This document shows, one piece after another, positions 1 to 7,647 of a DNA stretch of 26,402 nt. Position 1 is the stretch's first letter; every line of letters begins with the position of its first letter. Below the pieces are notes generated by a model. It had not been told where the DNA came from and did no database searches. It saw only the letters and a list, made by a program, of their open reading frames with translations. Origin of the DNA: Parvibaculum sp036499025 (GTDB lineage: Bacteria > Pseudomonadota > Alphaproteobacteria > Parvibaculales > Parvibaculaceae); assembly GCA_036499025.1 (NCBI GenBank), contig DASYEM010000140.1:1-26402 (forward strand), in the 5' to 3' direction. The position numbers were made by a program, and so were the translations under genes.

Positions 1-763
1 CCCACATGACTTCAAAGGCCGAGAGCGTGCCACCAAGCGCACGCTCCATATGGCGCAGGAATATCGGCAGTTGCGCGAAATTCTCCACCGCGACGAAAGC
101 CGTGTCCTGGCTCATTGGCTTCGGCCGAAGTCGCAGCACCGCCCGTGTGACGACGCCGAGCGTGCCTTCCGATCCGAGGAAAAGCTGCTTAAGGTCATAG
201 CCCGCATTGTTCTTGATGAGATGGTTCATCGACGTCATCACCGTGCCGTCCGCCAGCACCGCTTCGAGGCCCAGCACCATGTCGCGCATCATCCCGTAGC
301 GAATGACGCGATTGCCGCCTGCGTTCGTCGAAATATTGCCGCCAATGGTCGCCGAGCCGCGCGCGCCGAGGTCGAGCGGAAACAGCGCGCCCTTTGCATC
401 GACCACTTCACAGACCGTCTGCAACACGCAACCCGCCTGCACGGTCGCCGTGCCGCCCGCGACGTCGATTTCCTCGATCTTGTTCATGCGCTCCAGCGAC
501 AGGGCGATATGCCCATCCGCCTCGCCGCCTTCGACGAGCCCCGTCTTGCCGCCCCACGGCACGACTCCTTCGCCTGCTGCGTGGCAAAGCTTCAGTGCCT
601 TGGAAACTTCTTCGGTCGAAGCCGGACGCAACACGGCGCGAGGGCTCCCGAGCTTGCTCCAGCCACCTTGCGCCTTGTCGATGGCCTCCTGCCCCTCCAG
701 CACGCCAGAAGGCCCGAGCGCCGCTTTGAGCTTCGCAATGAGGTCGTCCGTCGATCCAGCCAT
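1..763 (-). CDS. FAD-binding oxidase, PCMH/GlcD-like (C-terminus outside window)
   Basis: The minus strand reads open from an ATG at 763 to the window edge, giving about 254 residues of a longer protein. The visible part is a PCMH-type FAD-binding domain: an N-terminal beta section with PRAVLRPAST, then VVPWGGKTGLVEGG, then the FAD-contacting stretch GGNISTNAGGNRVIRYGMMR and NNAGYDLKQLFLGSEGTLG. This is the order seen in D-lactate, glycolate and D-2-hydroxyglutarate dehydrogenases, which oxidise a 2-hydroxyacid with FAD. The substrate-binding C-terminal half lies outside the window, so the substrate cannot be named. A GGGAG-type ribosome site precedes the ATG. It begins 35 bases after the glpK stop on the same strand, so the two are probably co-transcribed. 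Family assignment is firm; the substrate is open. Confidence 0.85.
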   Translation of the reverse strand, partial: MAGSTDDLIAKLKAALGPSGVLEGQEAIDKAQGGWSKLGSPRAVLRPASTEEVSKALKLCHAAGEGVVPWGGKTGLVEGGEADGHIALSLERMNKIEEIDVAGGTATVQAGCVLQTVCEVVDAKGALFPLDLGARGSATIGGNISTNAGGNRVIRYGMMRDMVLGLEAVLADGTVMTSMNHLIKNNAGYDLKQLFLGSEGTLGVVTRAVLRLRPKPMSQDTAFVAVENFAQLPIFLRHMERALGGTLSAFEVMW

Positions 764-798
764 GTGGCGTCTCCCTGGTCTGTTTTGGGCAGTATACG

Positions 799-2298
799 CT
801 ACTTCGTTAGAACGCGCCCAACCGCCTGTTGCCAGCGCCCATAGCGCGTGGCCCGCTCCGCTTCTGGCATTTCGGGCTCGAAAGCTCGCTCGCACTGCCA
901 GTTGCGAGCTACATCCTGCGGCGTCCCGTAAAACCCGACCTGCATACCTGCGAGATAGGCCGCGCCCAGAGCCGTCGTCTCAATGACGGCGGGGCGCTCG
1001 ACCGGCCGGCCGAGCGTGTCGGTCAGGTTCTGCATGAACCAGTTATTGGCGACCATCCCGCCATCAACGCGCAAAGCCTGCGGGCTCGCAAGCCCCGCCG
1101 CCTTCATGTCCGCGGCCATGGCGTCCATCAAGTCGCGTGTCTGAAACGATACGGACTCGATACCCGCCCGCACAATTTCTGCCGCACCTGTGTCGCGCAC
1201 CATGCCGAACAAAGCGGCCCGCGCATGAGGATCCCAGTAGGGCGCGCCGAGGCCCGTGAAAGCAGGCACCAGCACGACTGAGGAATTCGGATCGGCCTCG
1301 CCTGCCAGCCGTTCGCTGTCGGCAGCGTTCGTCACCAGATGCATCTCATCGCGCAGCCATTGCACGATGGCGCCAGCCATGAAGATCGACCCCTCAAGCG
1401 CATAAGTCACCTTGCTGCCGAGACGATAGGCAACCGTCGTCAGCAAGCGATTGGCGCTCTCGACCTGCCTGTCGCCGGTGTTCAACACCGCGAAACAGCC
1501 CGTGCCGTAGGTCGATTTGATGAGCCCCGGCTCAAAACACGCCTGCCCCACCGTTGCCGCCTGCTGGTCGCCCGCGACGCCTGCAACCGGAATCTCGACA
1601 CCGAACAGCGATTTTTCCGTGCGGCCAAAATCGGCGCAGCAATCCTTCACCTCCGGCAACAACGCGCGCGGGATGCCGAACCAGCCGAGAATTTCGTCGT
1701 CCCAGTCTTGCGTGCCGATGTTGAAAAGCAGCGTCCGCGACGCGTTGGTCGCGTCGGTCACGTGGCGTTTGCCGCCGGTCAGCTTGTAGATGAGCCAGCT
1801 ATCGATCGTGCCAAAGCACAACTCACCCTTCTCTGCCCGGGCCCGCGCATCCGGCACATGATCGAGCAACCATGCGAGCTTGGTGCCGGAAAAATAGGGA
1901 TCAAGCAACAATCCGGTTTTCTTCTGGACGATGGCCTCTTTGCCTTCGCCCTTCAGCTTCGCGCAAAGATCCGCCGTGCGCCTGTCCTGCCAGACAATGG
2001 CATTGTGGAGCGGCTTGCCCGTGGCGCGTTCCCAGAGCACGGTCGTCTCGCGCTGATTGGTAATGCCGATGGCCGCTATGTTCTCGACATGCGTGCCGGA
2101 GGTGAGCAGGCCCCGGCATACATCAAGCGTCGCCGCCCAGATTTCATCGGCGTCGTGCTCCACCCAGCCATCCCGCGGATAGATCTGGCGCAACTCCTTC
2201 TGGCGCACCCGCATGGGGGAACCCGATTGGTCAAAAAGCAACGCCCGCGTGCTGGTCGTCCCCTGATCGATGGACAAAATGTAGTGCGCGTCCGCCAT
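799..2298 (-). CDS. glpK: Glycerol kinase
   Basis: GlpK phosphorylates glycerol to sn-glycerol 3-phosphate with ATP in the cytoplasm. The 499-residue product has the usual family length. It carries the FGGY-kinase phosphate loop near residue 11 (DQGTTSTRALLFDQ), GWVEHDADEIW, the DRRT segment, LLLDPYFSGTKLAWLLD, GTIDSWLIYKLTGG, AGVAGDQQAA and the C-terminal ATP-site block LRVDGGMVANNWFMQ. All motifs are intact, so it should be active. It is transcribed divergently from moaA across 80 bases and is followed closely by an FAD-linked oxidase. No glycerol facilitator (glpF), glpD or glpR is present in the window, so the glycerol genes are split or this kinase feeds glycerol 3-phosphate into lipid synthesis. 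Confidence 0.96.
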   Translation of the reverse strand: MADAHYILSIDQGTTSTRALLFDQSGSPMRVRQKELRQIYPRDGWVEHDADEIWAATLDVCRGLLTSGTHVENIAAIGITNQRETTVLWERATGKPLHNAIVWQDRRTADLCAKLKGEGKEAIVQKKTGLLLDPYFSGTKLAWLLDHVPDARARAEKGELCFGTIDSWLIYKLTGGKRHVTDATNASRTLLFNIGTQDWDDEILGWFGIPRALLPEVKDCCADFGRTEKSLFGVEIPVAGVAGDQQAATVGQACFEPGLIKSTYGTGCFAVLNTGDRQVESANRLLTTVAYRLGSKVTYALEGSIFMAGAIVQWLRDEMHLVTNAADSERLAGEADPNSSVVLVPAFTGLGAPYWDPHARAALFGMVRDTGAAEIVRAGIESVSFQTRDLMDAMAADMKAAGLASPQALRVDGGMVANNWFMQNLTDTLGRPVERPAVIETTALGAAYLAGMQVGFYGTPQDVARNWQCERAFEPEMPEAERATRYGRWQQAVGRVLTK

Positions 2299-2378
2299 GG
2301 ATATCTCCCCGTATTAGGCCGGTGAGGCTAACGGGGGGGCGGGTCGAAATCCAGCCGTCCAGATGCTATATGTAGGCC

Positions 2379-3407
2379 ATGACCATCGAGCCCCGCATTG
2401 GAACCGCCGGCCCGGCCATGATCGATCCCTTCGGTCGGGCCGTTACCTATTTGCGCGTCTCGGTCACGGATCGCTGCGACTTCCGCTGCACCTATTGCAT
2501 GTCTGAACACATGAATTTTCTGCCCAAGCAGGAAATCCTGACACTCGAGGAACTGGACCGCGTCTGCTCGGCTTTCATTGCCAAGGGTGTTCGCAAGCTG
2601 CGGTTGACGGGCGGCGAGCCGCTGGTCCGCCGCGATGTGCTGACGCTGATCCGCAATCTCGGACGGCATCTCGATACAGGAGCGCTGGAAGAGCTGACGC
2701 TGACGACGAATGGCAGCCAGCTTTCGCGCTACGCTACCGATCTCTACGCGGCGGGCGTGCGCCGCATCAACGTCTCCCTCGACACGCTCGATCCCGCGAA
2801 CTTCGCGCGCATCACGCGCTGGGGAAAACTTGCACAAGTCCTCGACGGCATCGCAGCGGCGGCGAAAGCAGGCCTCAAGGTCAAGATCAACACCGTCGCG
2901 CTCAAGGGCGAGAACGAAGCCGAAATTCCCACTCTCGTCGAATGGGCGCATGGTGAAGGCCACGAGATCACGCTGATCGAAACGATGCCGATGGGCGACA
3001 TAGACGGGGACCGCACCGATCAATATCTGCCGCTCTCGCTCGTCCGTTCGCGGCTTGAAGAGCGCTGGACGTTGGAAGACCTGCCCGACCGCACCGGCGG
3101 CCCCGCGCGCTACATGCACGTGAAGGAAACGGCCGGCAAGCTCGGCCTCATCACGCCGCTGACGCACAACTTCTGCGAGTCCTGCAACCGCGTCCGCCTC
3201 ACCTGCACGGGCACGCTCTTCATGTGTCTGGGGCAAGAGGACGCCGCCGACCTCCGCGCCGCCGTGCGCGCGAGTTCAAATGACGATGCGCTGAACGACG
3301 CCATCGACGAAGCCATTGGCCGCAAGCCCAAGGGCCACGACTTCATCATCGACCGCCGCAACGCAAAGCCCGCCGTCAAACGTCACATGTCCATGACGGG
3401 TGGCTGA
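2379..3407 (+). CDS. moaA: GTP 3',8-cyclase MoaA (molybdenum cofactor synthesis)
   Basis: MoaA is a radical-SAM enzyme that converts GTP to 3',8-cyclo-7,8-dihydro-GTP, the first step of molybdopterin synthesis. Both iron-sulfur cluster sites are visible: the SAM cluster CX3CX2C at Cys33, Cys37 and Cys40 (DRCDFRCTYC), and the C-terminal cluster Cys266, Cys269 and Cys283 in FCESCNRVRLTCTGTLFMC. The protein ends in the Gly-Gly pair that the family needs for activity. The length of 342 residues is normal. The start at 2379 has only a weak TAGG ribosome site; an in-frame ATG at 2418 is the alternative and would still leave the catalytic core intact. No other moa or mob gene lies nearby, so this is a detached pathway gene. 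nadK follows after 83 bases on the same strand. Confidence 0.96.
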   Translation: MTIEPRIGTAGPAMIDPFGRAVTYLRVSVTDRCDFRCTYCMSEHMNFLPKQEILTLEELDRVCSAFIAKGVRKLRLTGGEPLVRRDVLTLIRNLGRHLDTGALEELTLTTNGSQLSRYATDLYAAGVRRINVSLDTLDPANFARITRWGKLAQVLDGIAAAAKAGLKVKINTVALKGENEAEIPTLVEWAHGEGHEITLIETMPMGDIDGDRTDQYLPLSLVRSRLEERWTLEDLPDRTGGPARYMHVKETAGKLGLITPLTHNFCESCNRVRLTCTGTLFMCLGQEDAADLRAAVRASSNDDALNDAIDEAIGRKPKGHDFIIDRRNAKPAVKRHMSMTGG

Positions 3408-3490
3408 CCCTTTGCCTCCCGGCGCTCATGTGCTTATCTCCTGCCCCGGTGACGGGCTATATCGCCCAAAGGCCTGACGGACTGGAACTT

Positions 3491-4258
3491 ATGAAGTTCA
3501 AGAAAATTGCGTTTGTGGCAACCGACGTGCCGGAAGCCCAGGAGGCACTGAAACGCCTGACCGAACGCTATGGCGACGCAACCCCTGCCGAAGCCGACGT
3601 CTTCGTCGCGCTGGGCGGCGACGGGCTCATGCTTCAGACGTTGCACAAACACATGCATCGCGGCATCCCGATCTATGGGATGAATCGCGGCTCCGTCGGC
3701 TTTCTGATGAACGAGTATCGCGATGACGAGTTGTTCGAGCGGCTCGCCGCTGCCGATATCGCCCGGCTGCATCCGCTGCGCATGCGCGCGACGCTCGCCA
3801 ACGGCACGGAGCATGAGGCGCTGGCGATCAATGAAGTTTCCCTGCTCCGCGAAACGGCACAAGCCGCCAAGCTCCGCATCTCCATCGACGGCAAGGTGCG
3901 TATGCAGGAGCTGAGCTGCGACGGTGTGCTGGTCTCCACCCCTGCCGGATCGACGGCTTACAATCTCTCGGCGCAAGGCCCGATCATTCCCATCGATGCG
4001 GCGCTTCTTGCGCTGACGCCGATCAGCGCCTTCCGCCCCCGCCGCTGGCGCGGCGCGCTTCTCTCGCATCGCGCCAAGGTGCGTTTCGAAATTCTCGAAA
4101 ACGAGAAGCGACCGGTCAGCGCCGTCGCCGACCATCGCGAATATCGCGATGTCGTCGATGTGCATGTCGAGGAAGACCCGACCATCGATTTGCTGATGAT
4201 GTTCGACGAAGGCCACAGCCTCGACGAACGCATTCTGACCGAACAGTTTCTCTACTAG
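3491..4258 (+). CDS. nadK: NAD kinase
   Basis: NadK phosphorylates NAD to NADP. The 255-residue product shows the GGDG motif at residues 42-45 (VALGGDGLML), the NEVSLLRE segment and the nucleotide-binding block GVLVSTPAGSTAYNLSAQGP. I chose the ATG at 3491 (MKFKKIAFVA) because it matches the usual alphaproteobacterial N-terminus and length; an in-frame ATG at 3428 would add 21 residues with no family resemblance. It lies 83 bases behind moaA and may share its transcript. Its TAG stop sits in the palindrome CTAG at 4255-4258, which also supplies the stop codon of the convergent Nudix gene. Confidence 0.95.
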   Translation: MKFKKIAFVATDVPEAQEALKRLTERYGDATPAEADVFVALGGDGLMLQTLHKHMHRGIPIYGMNRGSVGFLMNEYRDDELFERLAAADIARLHPLRMRATLANGTEHEALAINEVSLLRETAQAAKLRISIDGKVRMQELSCDGVLVSTPAGSTAYNLSAQGPIIPIDAALLALTPISAFRPRRWRGALLSHRAKVRFEILENEKRPVSAVADHREYRDVVDVHVEEDPTIDLLMMFDEGHSLDERILTEQFLY

Positions 4259-5043
4259 CGCCGAACGCTGGTCAGCGGCTCCTCGGTAACGCCGTAACCG
4301 GCTTCGGCCGGAATACGCAGCACCGCACCATCGACCTTCGGCTCGACGGTCACGACAGGCGTCTTCCGCGCCGTCTCAATGGCGTCGGCGATATGGCTAT
4401 GCCTGCCGAGCTTCAAAACGTTCATGCGCGTCGGAAAGATAACCGTGCGCTTCCCGGCCTCCGCTTCCGCCAGCGCATCGGCGGGGCGGATCCAGACGCT
4501 ATCGACCGATTCCGATCCGTCATGCACGGCAAGATGGTCCTCCGGCGCCGCCGCCAGATAGAAGCGCGTGTCGAAACGCTTGGGCATCAGGTTCGGCGTG
4601 ATCCAGTGCGCGAAGGGCGTCAGCAAATCGGCAGCGAGGCGAAGCCCGCCTTTTTCGAGGACGTCGCCAATGCCGAGCTCATTCTTGTTGAGTGCGTCGC
4701 GCATCGGCTCAAGCGCCAGAAGCCGCGCCGCATTGACGAGCGCGCCCGTGCCCTCCTCGCGCGCCAGCAACACGCCGCATTCCTCATAAGCCTCGCGGAT
4801 CGCCGCGACACGCATCGAAAATTCCCAATCGTCCAATCCATCCGCGCCATCGATCCGCGCGCGCACGCTGTCATGCGTATCGCCCTTATCGACCTTGCCA
4901 CCGGGAAAAACCAGCGCGCCCGAGAATGAATCGATCTGATGATGGCGCACCACCATGAACACTTCGAGGCCCTGCGCACCATCGCGGACGAGCAGGATAG
5001 TGGCCGCCGGTATCAGCGCGGCACCTTCTGGTTTGGACATCAA
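4255..5043 (-). CDS. NUDT19-like Nudix hydrolase
   Basis: This 262-residue protein is a Nudix hydrolase in which the Nudix box is interrupted. The first half, VFPGGKVDKGD, has its glycines at 48-49. The second half, REAYEECGV, follows at residues 83-91 after an insertion of about 25 residues, instead of lying directly next to it. Eukaryotic NUDT19, a CoA diphosphatase, has an inserted Nudix box of this kind, so cleavage of CoA or acyl-CoA into phosphopantetheine and 3',5'-ADP is a reasonable inference. That would suit a region full of acyl-CoA enzymes. The metal-binding EE pair is present. Two adjacent ATG codons (5043 and 5040) follow a GGGAGAGAG ribosome site. The gene converges on nadK with a 4-base overlap. 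Confidence 0.85.
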   Translation of the reverse strand: MMSKPEGAALIPAATILLVRDGAQGLEVFMVVRHHQIDSFSGALVFPGGKVDKGDTHDSVRARIDGADGLDDWEFSMRVAAIREAYEECGVLLAREEGTGALVNAARLLALEPMRDALNKNELGIGDVLEKGGLRLAADLLTPFAHWITPNLMPKRFDTRFYLAAAPEDHLAVHDGSESVDSVWIRPADALAEAEAGKRTVIFPTRMNVLKLGRHSHIADAIETARKTPVVTVEPKVDGAVLRIPAEAGYGVTEEPLTSVRR

Positions 5044-5094
5044 CTCTCTCCCTGTTTCGTTTTCTGACGTTTTGTTATTTTTTGATCTTTGTTC

Positions 5095-5109
5095 TTAACC
5101 GATTGGCAA
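5095..5109 (+). promoter_or_regulatory. TTAA-N7-GCAA, imperfect CtrA-like site upstream of the EAL gene
   Basis: TTAACCGATTGGCAA matches the CtrA consensus TTAA-N7-TTAA at six of eight positions. It lies about 90 bases upstream of the EAL gene in a locally AT-rich stretch, and also in the leader of the divergent Nudix gene. Two GANTC motifs, targets of the CcrM methylase in many alphaproteobacteria, follow at 5169-5173 and 5182-5186. This is a weak single-site match. Confidence 0.2.
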
Positions 5110-5195
5110 GCCTGTCGCCGTGACCTGAAGCGAAATTAAGTATGCCTCAACCCGAGCCCTGCACATTCGAGTCTCGCAGATGATTCCTGCGAGCG

Positions 5196-6362
5196 ATGCG
5201 CAATGGACGCGCCAAAGAATTTGGCCTCAAGATGTACAGCAGTTCTTTTCGGCTGACCAACCGGGACATCGACCTCGCGCTCGAGGCCGGTCACCTCTTT
5301 CTCATTTTCCAGCCGAAGATCGAACTCGCGACAGGCCGCACGCTAGGCGCGGAAGCCTATGTGCGCTGGGATCATCCCGATTATGGATTGATGCCGCCGG
5401 GCCTCTTCCTTTCCTTCTTTGAGCGGCGCGGACGTAGCGTCGACCTCACGCATTTCGTCACCGCCGCCGCCGCCGACGCGATGGTCCACTGGCGGGCGAA
5501 GCGCCAGCACTGGCCCGTTTCAATCAATCTGTCAGGCAGCGATCTCGGCGATGCAACATTGCCGGGCGCGCTCGCGGCAATTGTCGGCGAACGAGGGCTG
5601 GACACCGCCCACTTTACGCTCGAAGTGCCGGAAGCGGTCTTCGCCCGCAACGCGGAAGCCTCGGCCCGTCTCATCGCCGAATTCCGTCGCCTCGGATTCC
5701 GTACCGCGCTGGATGGCGGCGGCGCCGTCGTCGTGCCCACCGAATTCGTGACGCCGGATTATTTCTCGGAAGTCAAAATCTCCGGCGCGGCGATCATCCG
5801 CTTCGCCCATCGCCTGCGCCATGCCGGCCTCGGCTTCATCGGGCGGCGCGTCTCGCTCGCTGCCGCGCAAGGACTGGATGCCACCGCCGTCGGCGTCGAA
5901 GACGAAACCACATTGTCCGCATTGCGGTCTCTGGGCTTTAACGGCGCGCAAGGTACGCATATCTGCCGCCCGCGCGACGCGAAGGAATTGGTCGGCTGGT
6001 CCTTCGCCCAGGACATCCGTCAGGACTTCATTGCGATAGACGAACGCGTTGAAGATGTGCTGCTGCTCGATCAGCCGATGGAGGCGCCGGAGGAAGCGTT
6101 GATGCGCTGCGAATTGCCCCGAGAAATCGAACTGGGTTTTGAAGATTTCGAGCTCGCCATTCCGGGTATCGACGGCGTACCGGTCTGCACGGGCGCACTC
6201 GATCCGGCCTGCTTCTTTCCGGGCCGCAATCTCATTGCGATGCTGCGTCGCTTGCCCCGTCATGGCCGCAGACTGCCCGGCATCGAAACGCCGATCCGTC
6301 TGCGCGTCCGCCGCCCGAAACAGAAGCAGAAGAGCTTCTTTGCCCGCGCCCTCGGTTTCTAG
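5196..6362 (+). CDS. EAL-domain protein with degenerate active site
   Basis: EAL domains normally hydrolyse cyclic di-GMP. The fold is recognisable over roughly residues 25-290: LIFQPKIELATGRTLGAEAYVRW, PVSINLSG, LEVPEAVF, FRTALDGGGA, SEVKISG, GVEDE and GFNGAQG. Several metal and catalytic residues are changed. The EAL signature reads EAY (Glu53-Ala54-Tyr55), the DD pair of DDFGTGYS reads Asp173-Gly174, the Asp after Lys in the KxD motif is absent, and the Glu of AEGVE is lost. The protein is therefore probably not a working phosphodiesterase and may bind c-di-GMP or a partner instead. No GGDEF, PAS or membrane segment is visible. About 100 C-terminal residues follow the domain and end in a basic RRPKQKQK tail. 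The start is uncertain: ATG 5196 or ATG 5232, neither with a strong ribosome site. Confidence 0.8.
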   Translation: MRNGRAKEFGLKMYSSSFRLTNRDIDLALEAGHLFLIFQPKIELATGRTLGAEAYVRWDHPDYGLMPPGLFLSFFERRGRSVDLTHFVTAAAADAMVHWRAKRQHWPVSINLSGSDLGDATLPGALAAIVGERGLDTAHFTLEVPEAVFARNAEASARLIAEFRRLGFRTALDGGGAVVVPTEFVTPDYFSEVKISGAAIIRFAHRLRHAGLGFIGRRVSLAAAQGLDATAVGVEDETTLSALRSLGFNGAQGTHICRPRDAKELVGWSFAQDIRQDFIAIDERVEDVLLLDQPMEAPEEALMRCELPREIELGFEDFELAIPGIDGVPVCTGALDPACFFPGRNLIAMLRRLPRHGRRLPGIETPIRLRVRRPKQKQKSFFARALGF

Positions 6363-6365
6363 ATT

Positions 6366-7580
6366 TCAGACCCGCTCGATCACCATCGCAATACCCTGCC
6401 CGACGCCGATGCACATGGTGCAGAGCGCATAACGCGCCTTGCGCTCCTCAAGTTCATACATCGCCGTGGCGACAAGCCGCGCGCCGCTCATGCCGAGCGG
6501 ATGGCCCAGCGCGATGGCGCCGCCATTCGGATTGACAAAATCGGCATCGTCGGGAAGTCCGAGATCGCGCAACACGGCGAGCCCCTGCGAAGCGAAGGCT
6601 TCGTTCAATTCGATAACTTCGATATCGCCGATATTAAGCCCGGATTTCTCCAGCACCTTGCGTGTCGCCGGCGCAGGTCCGATACCCATGATGCGCGGCG
6701 GGACGCCCGCGCTCGCCATCGCGATAATGCGTGCCCGCGGCGTCAGCCCATGCGCCTCGACGGCGTCCGCCGAGGCGATGATGAGCGCGCAGGCGCCGTC
6801 ATTGACGCCCGACGCATTGCCCGCCGTCACGGTACCGCCCTGCCGGAACGGCGTCGGCAATTTTGCCAGTTGCTCAAGCGTCGTGTCGGGTCGCGGATGT
6901 TCATCCTGCGACACAACCGTCTCGCCCTTCTTGTTCGCAATCGTGACCGGCACGATTTCCTTGGCGAGCCGGCCCGACTTCATCGCCGCGCCTGCGCGTA
7001 TCTGGCTGCGGATGGAAAAGGCATCCTGATCGGCACGCGAGATCTGAAATTCCTCGGCGACATTCTCGGCCGTCTCCGGCATCGAATGCGTGCCGTATTG
7101 CTTCTGCATCAACGGATTGATGAAACGCCAGCCGATGGTCGTATCGTAAATCTGTGCATCGCGAGAGAAAGCCGTCATCGCCTTGCCCATGACGAAAGGC
7201 GCGCGCGACATGCTCTCGACGCCGCCTGCGATCATCAGATCCGCGTCGCCGGACTTGATCGCCCGCGCCGCCGTGCCGACCGCATCCATGCCCGAACCGC
7301 AGAGCCTGTTGATGGTCGAACCGCCGACGGTCTCGGGCAAGCCTGCAAGCAGGGCCGACATGCGCGCGACGTTACGGTTATCCTCGCCCGCCTGATTGGC
7401 GCAGCCATAGATCACATCATCGACGCGCTGCCAGTTGATCGAGGGGTTGCGCGCCATCAGCGCCATGATCGGCACCGCGCCGAGATCGTCCGCGCGAACG
7501 GCCGAGAGCGATCCGGCATAACGGCCGATGGGCGTGCGGACCGCATCGCAGATAAAGGCTTCGCGCGTGATGTGGCTCAT
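6366..7580 (-). CDS. pcaF: Acetyl-CoA acyltransferase, PcaF type (3-oxoadipyl-CoA thiolase-like)
   Basis: This is a 404-residue thiolase. Catalytic residues are in place: Cys94 in NRLCGSGMDA, His360 in GGAIALGHPLGMSG and Cys390 in CTMCIGVGQG. The blocks GCANQAGEDNRNVARM, DTTIGWRFINPLM and YGTHSMPETAENVAEE are characteristic of PcaF/PaaJ, which split 3-oxoadipyl-CoA into succinyl-CoA and acetyl-CoA, rather than of PhaA or FadA. No other beta-ketoadipate or phenylacetate gene is nearby, so the enzyme may act on another 3-oxoacyl-CoA. The ribosome site GAGGA just before the ATG can pair with TCCTC 9 bases upstream in the leader (7587-7591 with 7601-7605), a possible small hairpin. It follows the DUF2336 gene after 67 bases and ends 3 bases from the convergent EAL gene. 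Confidence 0.9.
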   Translation of the reverse strand: MSHITREAFICDAVRTPIGRYAGSLSAVRADDLGAVPIMALMARNPSINWQRVDDVIYGCANQAGEDNRNVARMSALLAGLPETVGGSTINRLCGSGMDAVGTAARAIKSGDADLMIAGGVESMSRAPFVMGKAMTAFSRDAQIYDTTIGWRFINPLMQKQYGTHSMPETAENVAEEFQISRADQDAFSIRSQIRAGAAMKSGRLAKEIVPVTIANKKGETVVSQDEHPRPDTTLEQLAKLPTPFRQGGTVTAGNASGVNDGACALIIASADAVEAHGLTPRARIIAMASAGVPPRIMGIGPAPATRKVLEKSGLNIGDIEVIELNEAFASQGLAVLRDLGLPDDADFVNPNGGAIALGHPLGMSGARLVATAMYELEERKARYALCTMCIGVGQGIAMVIERV

Positions 7581-7647
7581 GGGGTATCCTCGTCGATTGA
7601 GAGGACGCGAACCTAGCAGCTTCGGACGCCACGGTGAAGTTCGGGGC

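Noticed and set aside
1339..2325. Open frame of about 330 codons on the plus strand opposite glpK, and similar long antisense frames opposite many genes
   Set aside because: High GC content opens the antisense frames; the proteins are Arg/Ala/His-rich with no family features, while the opposite strand encodes clear conserved proteins.
3454..3467. GGGC-TATATC-GCCC hairpin ahead of nadK as a regulatory element
   Set aside because: A 4-base stem is too short to support a claim, although the site lies just before the start codon.
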